DNA of 64,000 nucleotides. Source: Hydrocarboniphaga effusa AP103. Its GTDB lineage: Bacteria; Pseudomonadota; Gammaproteobacteria; Nevskiales; Nevskiaceae. The position numbers were made by a program, and so were the translations under genes. Location: NCBI RefSeq assembly GCF_000271305.1, contig NZ_AKGD01000001.1:186001-250000 (forward strand). The letters run 5' to 3'. Below the pieces are notes generated by a model. It was not told the DNA's origin, did no database searches, and worked only from the letters and a program-made list of their open reading frames with translations. How positions within the stretch are numbered: position 1 is the stretch's first letter; every line of letters starts with the position of its first letter. This document shows, piece by piece, positions 8,298-17,613 of this stretch.

Positions 8298-10865
8298 ATG
8301 AAACTCGTCGTCATCGGCAACGGCATGGTCGGGCACAAGCTGCTCGAACTGCTGACCGCACAGCCCGGCCCCCACGACATCACCGTGATCTGCGAAGAGC
8401 CGCGTCCGGCTTACGATCGCGTGCACCTGTCGTCCTACTTCAGCGGCTCGACGGCCGATGATCTGTCGCTCGTGGCGCCGGGCTTCTTCGACCAGGAAGG
8501 CCTGCTGCTCAAGCTCAACGCCAAGGCCACGAGCATCGACCGCGAAGCCAAGGTCGTCATCACCTCGGGCGGCGAGCGCATCACCTACGACAAGCTCGTG
8601 CTCGCGACGGGTTCGTACGCGTTCGTGCCGCCGGTTCCGGGCCGCGATCGTCCGGGTTGTCTGGTCTATCGCACCATCGAAGACCTCGAGGCGATGACCG
8701 ATTGGGGCTCGCGCTCGAAGATCGGCGTGGTCGTCGGCGGCGGCCTGCTCGGCCTCGAATGCGCCAAGGCGCTCAAGGACATGGGCCTGAAGACGCATGT
8801 CGTCGAGTTCGCCCCGCGCCTGATGGCCGTGCAGGTCGACGAAGGCGGCGGCCGCGTGCTGCGCAAGAAGATCGAAGAACTCGGCGTGGACGTGCACACG
8901 CAGCGCAACACGCTCGAGATCGTCGATGGCGCCGGCATGGGCATCGGCGGTCGCCACGCGATGAAGTTCGCCGACGGCAGCCAGCTCGAAACCGACATGA
9001 TCGTGTTCTCGGCCGGCATCCGCCCGCGCGACGAACTCGCGCGCAAGAGCGGCCTCGCCACCGGCGAACGCGGTGGCATCGTGGTCGACAAGCATTGCCT
9101 GACGAGCGACCCGGACATCTACGCGATCGGCGAATGCGCGCTCTGGAACGGCCGCATCTTCGGCCTCGTCGCGCCCGGCTACGAAATGGCGCGCGTCGTC
9201 GCCCAGCATCTCAGCGGAACGGCCGCCGAGTTCAACGGCGCCGACATGAGCACCAAGCTCAAGCTCATGGGCGTCGACGTCGCGAGCATCGGCGATGCGC
9301 ACAGCGCCATCCCGGGCGCACGCAACTACGTGTTCACCGACGAGCGCAAGCAGATCTACAAGAAGCTCGTGACCTCCGAGGACGGCAAGGCCGTGATCGG
9401 CGCGGTGCTGGTCGGCGATGCCACCGAATACGGAACGCTGCTGCAGATGATGCTCAACAACATGGCGCTGCCCGAGCACCCGGAATTCCTGATCCTGCCG
9501 AGCTCGGACGGCAAGGCGCCGGCCGGCATCGGCGTCGACGCGCTGCCCGACACCGCGCAGATCTGCTCGTGCAACAACGTCAGCAAGGGCGAGCTCTGCG
9601 CGGCCGTCGCCGACGGCCAGCACAGCATCGGCGCGCTCAAGAGCTGCACGAAAGCCGGTACGTCCTGCGGCGGCTGCGTGCCGCTGATGACGCAACTGCT
9701 CAAGGCCGAGCTCAAGAAGCAGGGCGTGGCCGTCAACAACCATCTCTGCGAGCACTTTGCGTATTCGCGCCAGGAGCTGTACCACCTGATCCGCGTGCAG
9801 AAGATCGAAAGCTTCGACGAGATGCTCGACAAGCACGGCAGCGGCCTGGGCTGCGACATCTGCAAGCCGACCATCGGCTCGATCCTCGCGTCGTGCTGGA
9901 ACGAGTTCGTGCTCAAGCAGCAGCACGCGATGGTGCAGGACTCCAACGACTACTACCTCGGCAACATCCAGAAGGACGGCACCTATTCGATCGTGCCGCG
10001 CGTCGCCGCCGGCGAGATCACGCCCGAGGGACTGATCGTGATCGGCCAGGTGGCGAAGAAGTACGGGCTCTACACCAAGATCACGGGTGGCCAGCGCATC
10101 GACATGTTCGGCGCGCAGGTGCACGAGCTGCCGCTGATCTGGAAGGAGCTCACCGATGCCGGCTTCGAATCGGGCCACGCCTACGGCAAGTCGCTGCGCA
10201 CCGTGAAGAGCTGCGTGGGTTCGACGTGGTGCCGCTACGGCATGCTCGATTCGGTGAGCATGGCGCTGCTGATCGAGCATCGCTACAAGGGCCTGCGCTC
10301 TCCGCACAAGCTCAAGTCCGCGGTCTCGGGCTGCACGCGCGAATGCGCCGAGGCGCAGAGCAAGGACTTCGGCGTCATCGCCACCGAGAAGGGCTGGAAC
10401 CTCTACGTCTGCGGCAACGGCGGCATGAAGCCGCGCCACGCCGAACTGCTCGCGGGCGACCTCGACGACAAGACGCTGATCCAGTACATCGACCGCTTCC
10501 TGATGTTCTACATCCGCACCGCGGATCGCCTGCAGCGCACGAGCACCTGGCGCGACAACATGGAAGGCGGGCTCGATTACCTCAAGAGCGTGATCATCGA
10601 CGACAAGCTCGGCATCTGCGCCGAGCTCGAGGCCGAGATGCAGCACGTCGCCAACACTTATCAGGATGAGTGGAAGACCGCGATCGAAACACCGGAGACG
10701 CTCAAGCGCTTCCGCACCTTCGTCAACAGCAAGGCCACCGACAGCAATGTGAAGTTCGTGAAGGAGCGCGGCCAGATCCGTCCGGCGCGTCTCGAGGAGA
10801 AAGGCGAGCCGCGGACGTTCAAGGGCATCGCCCTGGCCGTCGAGTCCGCCGTGGAATCCGAGTGA
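8298..10865 (+). CDS. nirB: NADH-dependent nitrite reductase, large subunit
   Basis: 855 residues, full length for NirB. Reduces nitrite to ammonium with NAD(P)H in the cytoplasm. Domains in order: FAD-binding (VVIGNGMVGHKLLE at residue 4), NADH-binding (GVVVGGGLLGLECAKAL, about 145), a BFD-like [2Fe-2S] domain with ICSCNN and CTKAGTSCGGC (about 420-460), then the siroheme/sulfite-reductase-like halves. The siroheme-[4Fe-4S] cysteines are seen as CVGSTWC (about 638) and GCTREC (about 677). Followed 13 bp later by nirD. The operon setting (transporter, nirD, nasA) makes an assimilatory role likely. Confidence 0.96.
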   Translation: MKLVVIGNGMVGHKLLELLTAQPGPHDITVICEEPRPAYDRVHLSSYFSGSTADDLSLVAPGFFDQEGLLLKLNAKATSIDREAKVVITSGGERITYDKLVLATGSYAFVPPVPGRDRPGCLVYRTIEDLEAMTDWGSRSKIGVVVGGGLLGLECAKALKDMGLKTHVVEFAPRLMAVQVDEGGGRVLRKKIEELGVDVHTQRNTLEIVDGAGMGIGGRHAMKFADGSQLETDMIVFSAGIRPRDELARKSGLATGERGGIVVDKHCLTSDPDIYAIGECALWNGRIFGLVAPGYEMARVVAQHLSGTAAEFNGADMSTKLKLMGVDVASIGDAHSAIPGARNYVFTDERKQIYKKLVTSEDGKAVIGAVLVGDATEYGTLLQMMLNNMALPEHPEFLILPSSDGKAPAGIGVDALPDTAQICSCNNVSKGELCAAVADGQHSIGALKSCTKAGTSCGGCVPLMTQLLKAELKKQGVAVNNHLCEHFAYSRQELYHLIRVQKIESFDEMLDKHGSGLGCDICKPTIGSILASCWNEFVLKQQHAMVQDSNDYYLGNIQKDGTYSIVPRVAAGEITPEGLIVIGQVAKKYGLYTKITGGQRIDMFGAQVHELPLIWKELTDAGFESGHAYGKSLRTVKSCVGSTWCRYGMLDSVSMALLIEHRYKGLRSPHKLKSAVSGCTRECAEAQSKDFGVIATEKGWNLYVCGNGGMKPRHAELLAGDLDDKTLIQYIDRFLMFYIRTADRLQRTSTWRDNMEGGLDYLKSVIIDDKLGICAELEAEMQHVANTYQDEWKTAIETPETLKRFRTFVNSKATDSNVKFVKERGQIRPARLEEKGEPRTFKGIALAVESAVESE

Positions 10866-10878
10866 CCGAAACGGCCGT

Positions 10879-11280
10879 ATGACCTCTCCAGCCTCAGAAC
10901 GAAAACACATCATGGACGGCAGCGCTCCCGACTCCACTCTCTCTGCAACCACCTGGCACGCGATCTGCGCCCCCGGCGACATCGTGCCGAACCTCGGCGT
11001 CGCGGCCCTCGTCGACGACCGGCAGATCGCGGTATTCCGCGTGCGCCAGCGCGACGGCTCCGACCAGTTCTACGCGATCGACAACTTCGATCCGCAATCC
11101 GACGCCAACGTGCTGTCGCGCGGCCTTACCGGTTCGCTCGGCGGTCGCATCGTCGTCGCCTCGCCGATCTACAAGCACCATTACGACCTGGTCACCGGCG
11201 AATGCCTCGAAGAGCCGGCGACGCCGGTCCGCGCGTATGCGGTTCGCGTCGAAGATGGGCAAGTCTGGGTAGCCGTTTAG
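10879..11280 (+). CDS. nirD: nitrite reductase small subunit (Rieske-like)
   Basis: 133 residues; small subunit of the cytoplasmic NADH nitrite reductase. It has the Rieske-type beta fold (WHAICAPGDIVPNLG, then IAVFRVR and FYAIDNFDP) but no CxH...CxxH cluster ligands. This is normal for NirD, which does not bind a [2Fe-2S] centre. The ending VEDGQVWVAV is characteristic. An in-frame ATG at 10912 (MDGSAPDS) is an alternative start; the upstream ATG is used here because it leaves the shorter gap to nirB. Ends 4 bp before the next gene. Confidence 0.93.
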   Translation: MTSPASERKHIMDGSAPDSTLSATTWHAICAPGDIVPNLGVAALVDDRQIAVFRVRQRDGSDQFYAIDNFDPQSDANVLSRGLTGSLGGRIVVASPIYKHHYDLVTGECLEEPATPVRAYAVRVEDGQVWVAV

Positions 11281-11284
11281 CGCC

Positions 11285-12532
11285 GTGAACGATATCCGAC
11301 CCAAGCTGCACCTGGTCGTGATCGGCAACGGCATGGCGGGCATGCGGACGGTGGAGGAGCTGCTGAAGTTCGACCCGGAGCAGTACAGCATCACGGTCTT
11401 CGGGGCCGAGCCTCACGGCAACTACAACCGCATCCTGCTGTCGCCCGTGCTCGCCGGTGAGAAGACCATCGGCGACATCATGCTCAACGATCGCGCCTGG
11501 TACACCGACCGCGGCATCCAGCTCCATGCGGGCGATCCGGTCGTGAAGATCGATCGCCTGCGCCGCATCGTCACCTCGAAGAAGGGCGTCGATGTTCCGT
11601 ACGATCGCCTGCTGATCGCCACGGGCTCCAAGCCATTCGTGATTCCGGTGCCGGGCCATCAGCTGCCCGGCGTGGTCGCGTTTCGCGACATCCACGATGT
11701 CGAGGCGATGCTCGAGACCTCGCGCACGCACCGGCGCGCGGTGGTCATCGGCGGCGGCCTGCTCGGCCTGGAATGCGCCAACGGGCTCGCGCGCAACGGC
11801 ATGGAGGTGACCGTCGTGCACGTGATGGACAGCCTCATGGAACGCCAGCTCGACAAGCCGGCGGCGGCGTTGTTGCAGGCCGCGCTCGAAGCACGCGGCC
11901 TGAAGTTCCTCATGCAGGCCGGCACCACCGAAATTCTCGGCAAGGACCGCGTCACCGGCATCCGCTTCAAGGACGGCCGCGAAGTCGAGACCGATCTCGT
12001 CGTGATGGCGGCCGGCATTCGCCCGAACATCGATCTGGCCAGATCCTGCGGCCTGCATTGCGAGCGCGCGATCGTGGTCGACGACACCTTGCAGACGCTG
12101 TCCGATCCGCGCATCTACGCGGTCGGCGAATGCGTGGAGCATCGCAAGGCGGTCTACGGGCTCGTCGCCCCGCTGTGGGAACAGGCGCGCGTCTGCGCCG
12201 CGCATCTGGCCGGGCTCGGCCACAAGCGCTATCCGGGTTCGACCGTTTCGACCAAACTCAAGGTCACCGGCATCGATCTGTTCTCGGCCGGCGATTTCAT
12301 CGGCGACGCCGAGACCGAGGACCTCGTGCTGCGCGATCCGCGGCGCGGCGTCTACAAGCGCATCGTCGTCAAGGGCAACACCATCGTCGGCGCCGTGCTC
12401 TACGGCGACGTCAAGGACGGCCCGTGGTATCTCGACCTCATGAAGAACGCGGTCGACATCGCCCCGATGCGACCCAAGCTGCTGTTCGGGCAACGCTACT
12501 GCGAGGCGGCCATCGCGCCGCTGGCAGCGTGA
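11285..12532 (+). CDS. FAD/NAD(P)H oxidoreductase, electron-transfer subunit of assimilatory nitrate reductase
   Basis: 415 residues, GTG start four bases after the nirD stop. Two dinucleotide folds are visible: LVVIGNGMAGMRTVEELL (residue 9) for FAD and VVIGGGLLGLECANGLA (about 155) for NAD(P)H, plus YAVGECVEH for FAD near residue 280. It resembles the N-terminal third of NirB without the BFD and siroheme parts. Immediately upstream of nasA, it is most likely the NADH-oxidising partner of nitrate reductase (called NasC in Klebsiella, NasB in Bacillus), delivering electrons to the C-terminal iron-sulfur domain of NasA. Rubredoxin or ferredoxin reductase is the alternative on sequence alone. 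Confidence 0.85.
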   Translation: MNDIRPKLHLVVIGNGMAGMRTVEELLKFDPEQYSITVFGAEPHGNYNRILLSPVLAGEKTIGDIMLNDRAWYTDRGIQLHAGDPVVKIDRLRRIVTSKKGVDVPYDRLLIATGSKPFVIPVPGHQLPGVVAFRDIHDVEAMLETSRTHRRAVVIGGGLLGLECANGLARNGMEVTVVHVMDSLMERQLDKPAAALLQAALEARGLKFLMQAGTTEILGKDRVTGIRFKDGREVETDLVVMAAGIRPNIDLARSCGLHCERAIVVDDTLQTLSDPRIYAVGECVEHRKAVYGLVAPLWEQARVCAAHLAGLGHKRYPGSTVSTKLKVTGIDLFSAGDFIGDAETEDLVLRDPRRGVYKRIVVKGNTIVGAVLYGDVKDGPWYLDLMKNAVDIAPMRPKLLFGQRYCEAAIAPLAA

Positions 12533-12534
12533 CC

Positions 12535-15267
12535 ATGGCCGACGGCAACCTGTCCATGCCGGCTTCAACGCCGATCAAGACCACGTGCCCGTACTGCGGC
12601 ACCGGCTGCGGCGTCGAGGCGACGCCGTCCGGCAAGCTCGTGCGCGTGGCGGGCGACCCGCAGCATCCGACCAACGCCGGGCGTCTGTGCGTGAAGGGTT
12701 CCGCGCTCGGCGACACGGTGGTTCCGCAGGGCCGCCTGCTGCATCCGCAGCTGCGCGACAAGCAGTCGCCCGGCCAGCCCTTGCAGCGCCTGAGCTGGGA
12801 TGCGGCGCTCGACCACGCGGCCGGCGAACTGCGGCGCATCATCGACACGCACGGCCCCGAATCGGTGGCCTGGTACGTCTCGGGCCAGCTGCTGACCGAG
12901 GACTACTACGTCGCCAACAAGCTCGTGAAAGGCTTCGTCGGCACCGCCAACATCGACACCAACTCGCGGCTCTGCATGTCCTCGGCGGTCGCCGGGCACA
13001 AGCGCGCTTTCGGCGAGGACATCGTGCCGGTGGCCTACGAGGATCTCGATCGCTGCGATCTGGTCGTGCTGGTCGGCTCGAATACGGCCTGGTGCCATCC
13101 GATCCTGTTCCAGCGCATGCTGCGCGCACGCGAGGCGCGGCCGCAGATGAAGATCGTGGTGCTCGATCCGCGCAAGACCGCGAGCACCGAAATGGCCGAC
13201 CTGCACCTGGGCCTGCGCGCCGGCAGCGACGTGCGCCTGTTCAACGGGCTGCTCGCGCATCTGCACCGACTCGGACTCACCGACGCGGCCTTCGTCGAGC
13301 GCAGCACGCTGGGCCTCGACGAAACCCTCGCCGCGGCCGATCGCGACGCTTCGCTCGCCGACATCGCCGCCGATTGCGGCCTCGAGGTCGAGGCGCTCGA
13401 ACGCTTCTACGCGCTGTTCGCCGCCACCGAGCGCGTCATCACCTGTTTCTCGATGGGCGTGAACCAGTCCTCGGCCGGCACCGACAAGGTCAACAGCATC
13501 ATCAACTGCCACCTGCTCACGGGCCGCATCGGCAAGCCCGGCGCCGGGCCGTTTTCGCTGACCGGCCAGCCCAATGCGATGGGGGGGCGCGAAGTCGGCG
13601 GGCTCGCCAACATGCTCGCCTCGCACATGGACCTCGAGCGCGAAGAGCACCGCGAACTCGTGCAGCGCTTCTGGCAAAGCCCGGCGATCGCGAGCCGCAC
13701 GGGCCTGAAGGCGGTCGACCTGTTCAAGGCGATCGAGAGCGGCGAGATCAAGGCCGTCTGGATCATGGCGACCAATCCGGTCGTGAGCCTGCCCGACGCC
13801 GACCAGGTCAGGCGCGCGCTCGACCAATGCGAGCTCGTGATCGTCTCCGACGTGATGGCCGAGACCGACACCACGGCCTACGCGCACCTGCTGCTGCCCG
13901 CGCAGGGCTGGGGCGAGAAGGACGGCACCGTCACCAATTCCGAGCGCTGCATCTCGCGCCAGCGCGCCTTCGTGCCGCCGCTCGGCGAGGCACGGCCGGA
14001 CTGGTGGATGCTCAGCGAAGTCGCGCGGCGCTGGGGCCATGCGGCGCAGTTCCCGTACCGGGCCGTGCACGAGATCTTCGACGAGCACGCGCGCCTGTCG
14101 GCCTTTGAGAACGAGGGTGCGCGCTACTTCGACATCGGCGGCCTCGCCGGACTCGACGCGCATGCCTACGACGCGCTCGCTCCGCTGCGCTGGCCGGTAC
14201 CGCGCACGGCGGCCGATGCGCGGCATCTGCAGGCATTCGCCGACGGCCGCTTCTATCACGCCGACGGCCTCGCCCGCTTCGTCCCCACGCCCGCGCGCGC
14301 GCCGGCCAACGCCGTCGATGCCGACTACCCGCTGGTGCTCAACACCGGCCGCGTGCGCGACCACTGGCACACGATGACGCGCACCGGCCTGTCGGCGACG
14401 CTGTCGTCGCACATTCCGGAGCCCTTCGTCGAACTGAATCCGGCCGACGCCGAAGCCGCCGGCATCGCGCACGGCTCGCTGGCCCGCGTGTCGACGCGCT
14501 GGGGCAGCCTGGTCGGCCGTGCCGTGGTCGCCGACGAGCACGCGCGCGGCAGCCTGTTCGTGCCGATCCACTGGAACGCGCAGTTCGCCTCCGACGCGCG
14601 CGTCGGCGCGCTCGTGAACCCGGTCGTCGATCCGGTTTCGGGCGAGCCCGAGTTCAAGCACACGCCGGCCAAGGTCGAGGCTTTCGTGCCGGCCTGGCAC
14701 GGCTTCATCCTGAGCCGCAAGCCGCTCGCGATCCGCCACCTGGCCTGGTGGACGCGCGTGACCGGGGCGAGCTTCACGCGCTACGAGCTCGCGGGCGATG
14801 CGACGAGCCTGCCCTGGCCGGAGTTCGGCCGCGTGCTGCTCGGCGCCTCGGCCGACGCGGACTGGCTCGAATACATCGACGGCGCCGGCGGCCTCTATCG
14901 CGCCGCCCACGTGGTCGACGGCCGCATCGAGGCCGTGCTGTTCGTCGCGCCTCGGCCCGACCTGCCCTCGCGCAACTGGCTTGCGAGCCTGTTCGCGGCC
15001 GGGCAGCTCGACGACGAAGCGCGCATCGGCCTGCTCGCGGGCGAGCCGCTGGCCGCCGGACCCGACGAGGGCGCGACGATCTGCTCCTGCTTCGGCGTTG
15101 GCCAGAAGCGCATCGTCGCGGCGATCGAATCGGGCCAGGCCGACAGCGTGGTCAAGCTCGGCGAGCTGCTCAAATGCGGCACCAATTGCGGCTCCTGCGT
15201 GCCCGAGCTCAAGAAGATCCTGTCGAAGACCCAGGCAGGCGCGAAGGCTGCCAGTACCGCAAGCTGA
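12535..15267 (+). CDS. nasA: assimilatory nitrate reductase catalytic subunit with C-terminal BFD domain
   Basis: 910 residues. Reduces nitrate to nitrite at a Mo-bis-MGD centre in the cytoplasm. The N-terminal [4Fe-4S] ligands are C18, C21, C25 and C52 (CPYCGTGC...GRLCVKG). Molybdopterin-binding segments include SNTAWCHPI and the C-terminal fold around GRVRDHWHTMTRTG. The last 60 residues (about 848-900) form a BFD-like [2Fe-2S] domain, ICSCFGV...CGTNCGSCVPEL, as in Klebsiella-type NasA. The frame is open far upstream, but the ATG at 12535, two bases after the previous stop, begins just before the cysteine motif and is the credible start. No twin-arginine signal, consistent with assimilation. 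Confidence 0.95.
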   Translation: MADGNLSMPASTPIKTTCPYCGTGCGVEATPSGKLVRVAGDPQHPTNAGRLCVKGSALGDTVVPQGRLLHPQLRDKQSPGQPLQRLSWDAALDHAAGELRRIIDTHGPESVAWYVSGQLLTEDYYVANKLVKGFVGTANIDTNSRLCMSSAVAGHKRAFGEDIVPVAYEDLDRCDLVVLVGSNTAWCHPILFQRMLRAREARPQMKIVVLDPRKTASTEMADLHLGLRAGSDVRLFNGLLAHLHRLGLTDAAFVERSTLGLDETLAAADRDASLADIAADCGLEVEALERFYALFAATERVITCFSMGVNQSSAGTDKVNSIINCHLLTGRIGKPGAGPFSLTGQPNAMGGREVGGLANMLASHMDLEREEHRELVQRFWQSPAIASRTGLKAVDLFKAIESGEIKAVWIMATNPVVSLPDADQVRRALDQCELVIVSDVMAETDTTAYAHLLLPAQGWGEKDGTVTNSERCISRQRAFVPPLGEARPDWWMLSEVARRWGHAAQFPYRAVHEIFDEHARLSAFENEGARYFDIGGLAGLDAHAYDALAPLRWPVPRTAADARHLQAFADGRFYHADGLARFVPTPARAPANAVDADYPLVLNTGRVRDHWHTMTRTGLSATLSSHIPEPFVELNPADAEAAGIAHGSLARVSTRWGSLVGRAVVADEHARGSLFVPIHWNAQFASDARVGALVNPVVDPVSGEPEFKHTPAKVEAFVPAWHGFILSRKPLAIRHLAWWTRVTGASFTRYELAGDATSLPWPEFGRVLLGASADADWLEYIDGAGGLYRAAHVVDGRIEAVLFVAPRPDLPSRNWLASLFAAGQLDDEARIGLLAGEPLAAGPDEGATICSCFGVGQKRIVAAIESGQADSVVKLGELLKCGTNCGSCVPELKKILSKTQAGAKAASTAS

Positions 15268-15335
15268 ACGGCTCGGAAGCCGAATCGGCCTTTTGGAGCC
15301 GGTTCGGCCCGATCCGATTTCATTAGAATGGGGCC

Positions 15336-15944
15336 ATGAGTCCAGCCAAGCTGCCCAACTTCAGCGGAGGCGTCCTCGCCGGTGGCGAAGGACGTCGCTT
15401 CGGCGGGCTGGACAAGGGCTGGCTCGAACACGCCGGCCGGCCGTTCATCGAGATCACGCTCGATCATCTGCGCCCACTCGCGAGCGAGCTGCGCATCTCC
15501 GCGAACCGCCATCTCGATCGCTACGGGAGCCTCGGCGTTCCGGTGCTCCGCGATCGCCTGGGCGCCGGCCCGCTCGCCGGCCTGCTGCGCCTGCTCGAAA
15601 CCGCGGCCACGGACTGGCTGCTGAGCCTGCCCTGCGACGCGCTGGCCCTGCCCGAATCGCTGCCCGAGCGACTGTTCGCGCGACAGCAGGCCACGCAGGC
15701 CGACATCGTCGTGCTCGAAGACGACGACGGCGTGCATCCGACCGTGAGCCTCACGCGCTGCGCGCTGGCGCCCGATCTCGAACAGTTTCTGCTGAGCAGC
15801 GAGCGGCATTCGGTGAAGGACTGGCAGTCCCGCCATCGCACGGTCCGCCTGCGCAGCGATGGCGTGCTCGCCAACGTCAACGATCCGCTCGCCCTGAATC
15901 GCTACGCGCAAACCCTGGCCTGCGGGAGTCCGGCTCATGGCTGA
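15336..15944 (+). CDS. mobA: molybdenum cofactor guanylyltransferase
   Basis: 202 residues. Attaches GMP to Mo-molybdopterin to form the MGD cofactor used by NasA. The nucleotide-binding start LAGGEGRRFGGLDKG (about residue 12) is the MobA signature LAGG-x-x-R-x-GG-x-DKG. The metal-binding region is in LSLPCDALALP (about 93), and GAGPLAGLL binds the guanine loop. It is 68 bp after nasA and overlaps moaA by 8 bp, so cofactor synthesis is probably transcribed with the reductase that needs it. Confidence 0.95.
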   Translation: MSPAKLPNFSGGVLAGGEGRRFGGLDKGWLEHAGRPFIEITLDHLRPLASELRISANRHLDRYGSLGVPVLRDRLGAGPLAGLLRLLETAATDWLLSLPCDALALPESLPERLFARQQATQADIVVLEDDDGVHPTVSLTRCALAPDLEQFLLSSERHSVKDWQSRHRTVRLRSDGVLANVNDPLALNRYAQTLACGSPAHG

Positions 15945-16938
15945 CGGCTTTCGCGAGCTTCGACAACTGGTCGACCAGCACGGCCGGCGCAAGCGCAAGC
16001 TGCGGCTCTCGCTGACCGATCGCTGCAACCTGCGCTGCGCCTACTGCATGCCCGAGCATCCGCAGTGGCTGCCGCGCAAGGAGCTGCTGACGATCGAGGA
16101 GCTCGCGCAGATGTCGCGCCTGTTCGTGCAGACGCTCGGCATCACCAACATCCGCCTGACCGGCGGCGAACCGACCTTGCGCCGCGGCGTCGACACACTG
16201 GTCGGCGAGCTCCAGGCCCTGCGCGACAGCGGCCTGAAGCGCATCTCGATGACGAGCAATGCCACGCGCCTCGCCGAGCTCGCCCAGCCGCTGCGCGAAG
16301 CCGGGCTCGACGATCTGAACATCAGCATCGACGCGCGCGATCCGGCCCTGTTCGAAAAACTCACGCGCGGCCCGCTGCAGCCGGTGCTCGACGGCATCGC
16401 GGCGACGCGAGCGGCCGGCATTCCGTTCAAGCTCAATGCGGTGGTCATTCGCGGCTACAACGACGGCGAGATCGAAGCGCTCGCCGCATGGGCGTTCGAA
16501 CAGGCGCTCGAACTGCGCTTCATCGAGTTCATGCCGCTCGACAACGCGCAGCAATGGAGCCGCGACCGCGTCGTCACCGAGGACGAAATCCTGGCCCGCA
16601 TCGGCGCGCGCTTCGGGCGCGTGGAGAAGCTCGCGCGCGGCAGCGATCCGGCGACCGAATACGTGATCGGCGGGCAGCATCGGCTCGGCATCATCACCAC
16701 GGTGTCCAATCCGTTCTGCGGCAGTTGCGATCGCGTGCGACTCACCGCGACCGGTGAATTGTTTCCCTGCCTGTTCTCGAGCCAGGGCACGAGCTTGCGC
16801 GAGCTGCTGGGCGAAGGCGCGGACGATGCGGCGATCGCGGAGCGCATTCGGACGACGGTGTGGAAGAAGGAGTCTGGATTCGCGGCACCGCGCGGGTATG
16901 TCGAGCGACCGATTACGATGCATCGGTTGGGTGGTTGA
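15937..16938 (+). CDS. moaA: GTP 3',8-cyclase (molybdenum cofactor biosynthesis protein A)
   Basis: 333 residues, the usual MoaA length. A radical-SAM enzyme making 3',8-cyclo-GTP, the first step of molybdopterin synthesis. The SAM cluster motif is CNLRCAYC (about residue 30), followed by RLTGGEP. The second [4Fe-4S] cluster cysteines appear as NPFCGSCDRVRL and ELFPC near residues 255-275. The C-terminus ends in GG (MHRLGG), the conserved double glycine that reaches the active site. It overlaps mobA by 8 bp. MoaC, the partner for the next reaction, is not in the window. Confidence 0.96.
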   Translation: MADGFRELRQLVDQHGRRKRKLRLSLTDRCNLRCAYCMPEHPQWLPRKELLTIEELAQMSRLFVQTLGITNIRLTGGEPTLRRGVDTLVGELQALRDSGLKRISMTSNATRLAELAQPLREAGLDDLNISIDARDPALFEKLTRGPLQPVLDGIAATRAAGIPFKLNAVVIRGYNDGEIEALAAWAFEQALELRFIEFMPLDNAQQWSRDRVVTEDEILARIGARFGRVEKLARGSDPATEYVIGGQHRLGIITTVSNPFCGSCDRVRLTATGELFPCLFSSQGTSLRELLGEGADDAAIAERIRTTVWKKESGFAAPRGYVERPITMHRLGG

Positions 16939-16984
16939 ATAGTGGCTCTTGCCACTGCTGCGGGGCGTTGCGGCTTCGCGATGA

Positions 16985-17290
16985 GTCCGCTCGACGCTGG
17001 GAGTTTTGACCTCGCCGGTCGGGCGTTACTTCTCTTTGCTTGTGCAAAGAGAAGTAACCAAGAGAAAGCACACCCTGGTGACGCCCTCTCGCTACGCGAG
17101 AGTTCCCTGCGCTGCTCACGTGCTCGGGGCAACGCTTCGACGCGACATCCTGTCGCGACGAAGCACGGCGGACATCCCTGTCCGCCGTCCCCTGCGCGCG
17201 CTGCGCTGCTCGGTGCGCCACAAGGGAACCCGGTAAGGCAAACGGCAAAGAAAAAACAGATCGCGGCTGCGGCTTGCTGTCCCCTCTCCC
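16985..17290. repeat. modular interspersed repeat, copy A
   Basis: The 354-base gap between moaA and moaD is filled by a hairpin-rich element. Blocks in order: GAGTTTTGACCTCGCCGGTC, TACTTCTCTTTGCTTGTGCA with its inverse AAGAGAAGTA, AGAGAAAGCAC, GTGCTCGGGG, CGCTTCGACGCGACATCC, TGTCGCGACGAAGC, then the hairpin GCGGACATCCCTGTCCGC. The same blocks in the same order occur in reverse orientation at 62155-62400. It contains no convincing gene. Similar repeats occur, as I recall, many times in Xanthomonadaceae-type genomes. Confidence 0.75.
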
Positions 17291-17292
17291 GC

Positions 17293-17613
17293 ATGCGGAT
17301 CGAGTTCTATGGGGTGCTTCAAGAAGCAGCAGGGCGTGAGGCGTTAGAACTACCAATCGATGCCCCATCGCGCGTGGCTCATATACTAGAGGAACTTGGA
17401 GAACAAATCCCGGCCCTCCAAAGCCATCTTCCCCGCATCGCATGCGCTGTTGGCGACGAGGTGATACCGAGGTCCGAGATGGTTACGGGTGACGCCCCCT
17501 TGGTTCTGCTGCCCCCGGTCAGCGGTGGACCTGAAGTGACGGAGTGCGTCAACAGGAGATTTCGCCGAATATTGCAATTACATGAATGCAAAGGTTTTTT
17601 AGTTCAGGAATGA
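17293..17613 (+). CDS. moaD: MoaD-like molybdopterin synthase sulfur carrier with C-terminal extension
   Basis: 106 residues from the ATG at 17293. Residues 1-79 (MRIEFYGVLQEAAG ... LLPPVSGG) are a full MoaD with a beta-grasp fold. In MoaD the terminal glycine must be free so that MoeB can adenylate it and a thiocarboxylate can form. Here the double glycine (residues 78-79) is followed by 27 more residues (PEVTECVNRRFRR ... GFLVQE) before the stop. The protein therefore needs trimming, or it is a decayed or mutated copy. The gene is visibly less GC-rich than moaA and follows a repeat element, which suggests a separate origin. Upstream in-frame codons extend to 16942 but lie in the repeat. MoaE is not nearby. 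Confidence 0.75.
   Translation: MRIEFYGVLQEAAGREALELPIDAPSRVAHILEELGEQIPALQSHLPRIACAVGDEVIPRSEMVTGDAPLVLLPPVSGGPEVTECVNRRFRRILQLHECKGFLVQE

Noticed and set aside
8289..10982. An 897-codon minus-strand open frame opposite nirB
   Set aside because: Shadow of nirB codons: composition dominated by Asp, Arg, Leu, His, Val and Ala, with no domain signature. The plus strand shows all NirB motifs.
11773..12534. Upstream extension of the nasA frame into the preceding flavoprotein gene
   Set aside because: The translated part is Arg-rich shadow sequence; NasA homology begins after the ATG at 12535.
16942..17292. N-terminal extension of the MoaD-like protein
   Set aside because: This part is the modular repeat element; MoaD homology begins exactly at the ATG at 17293.
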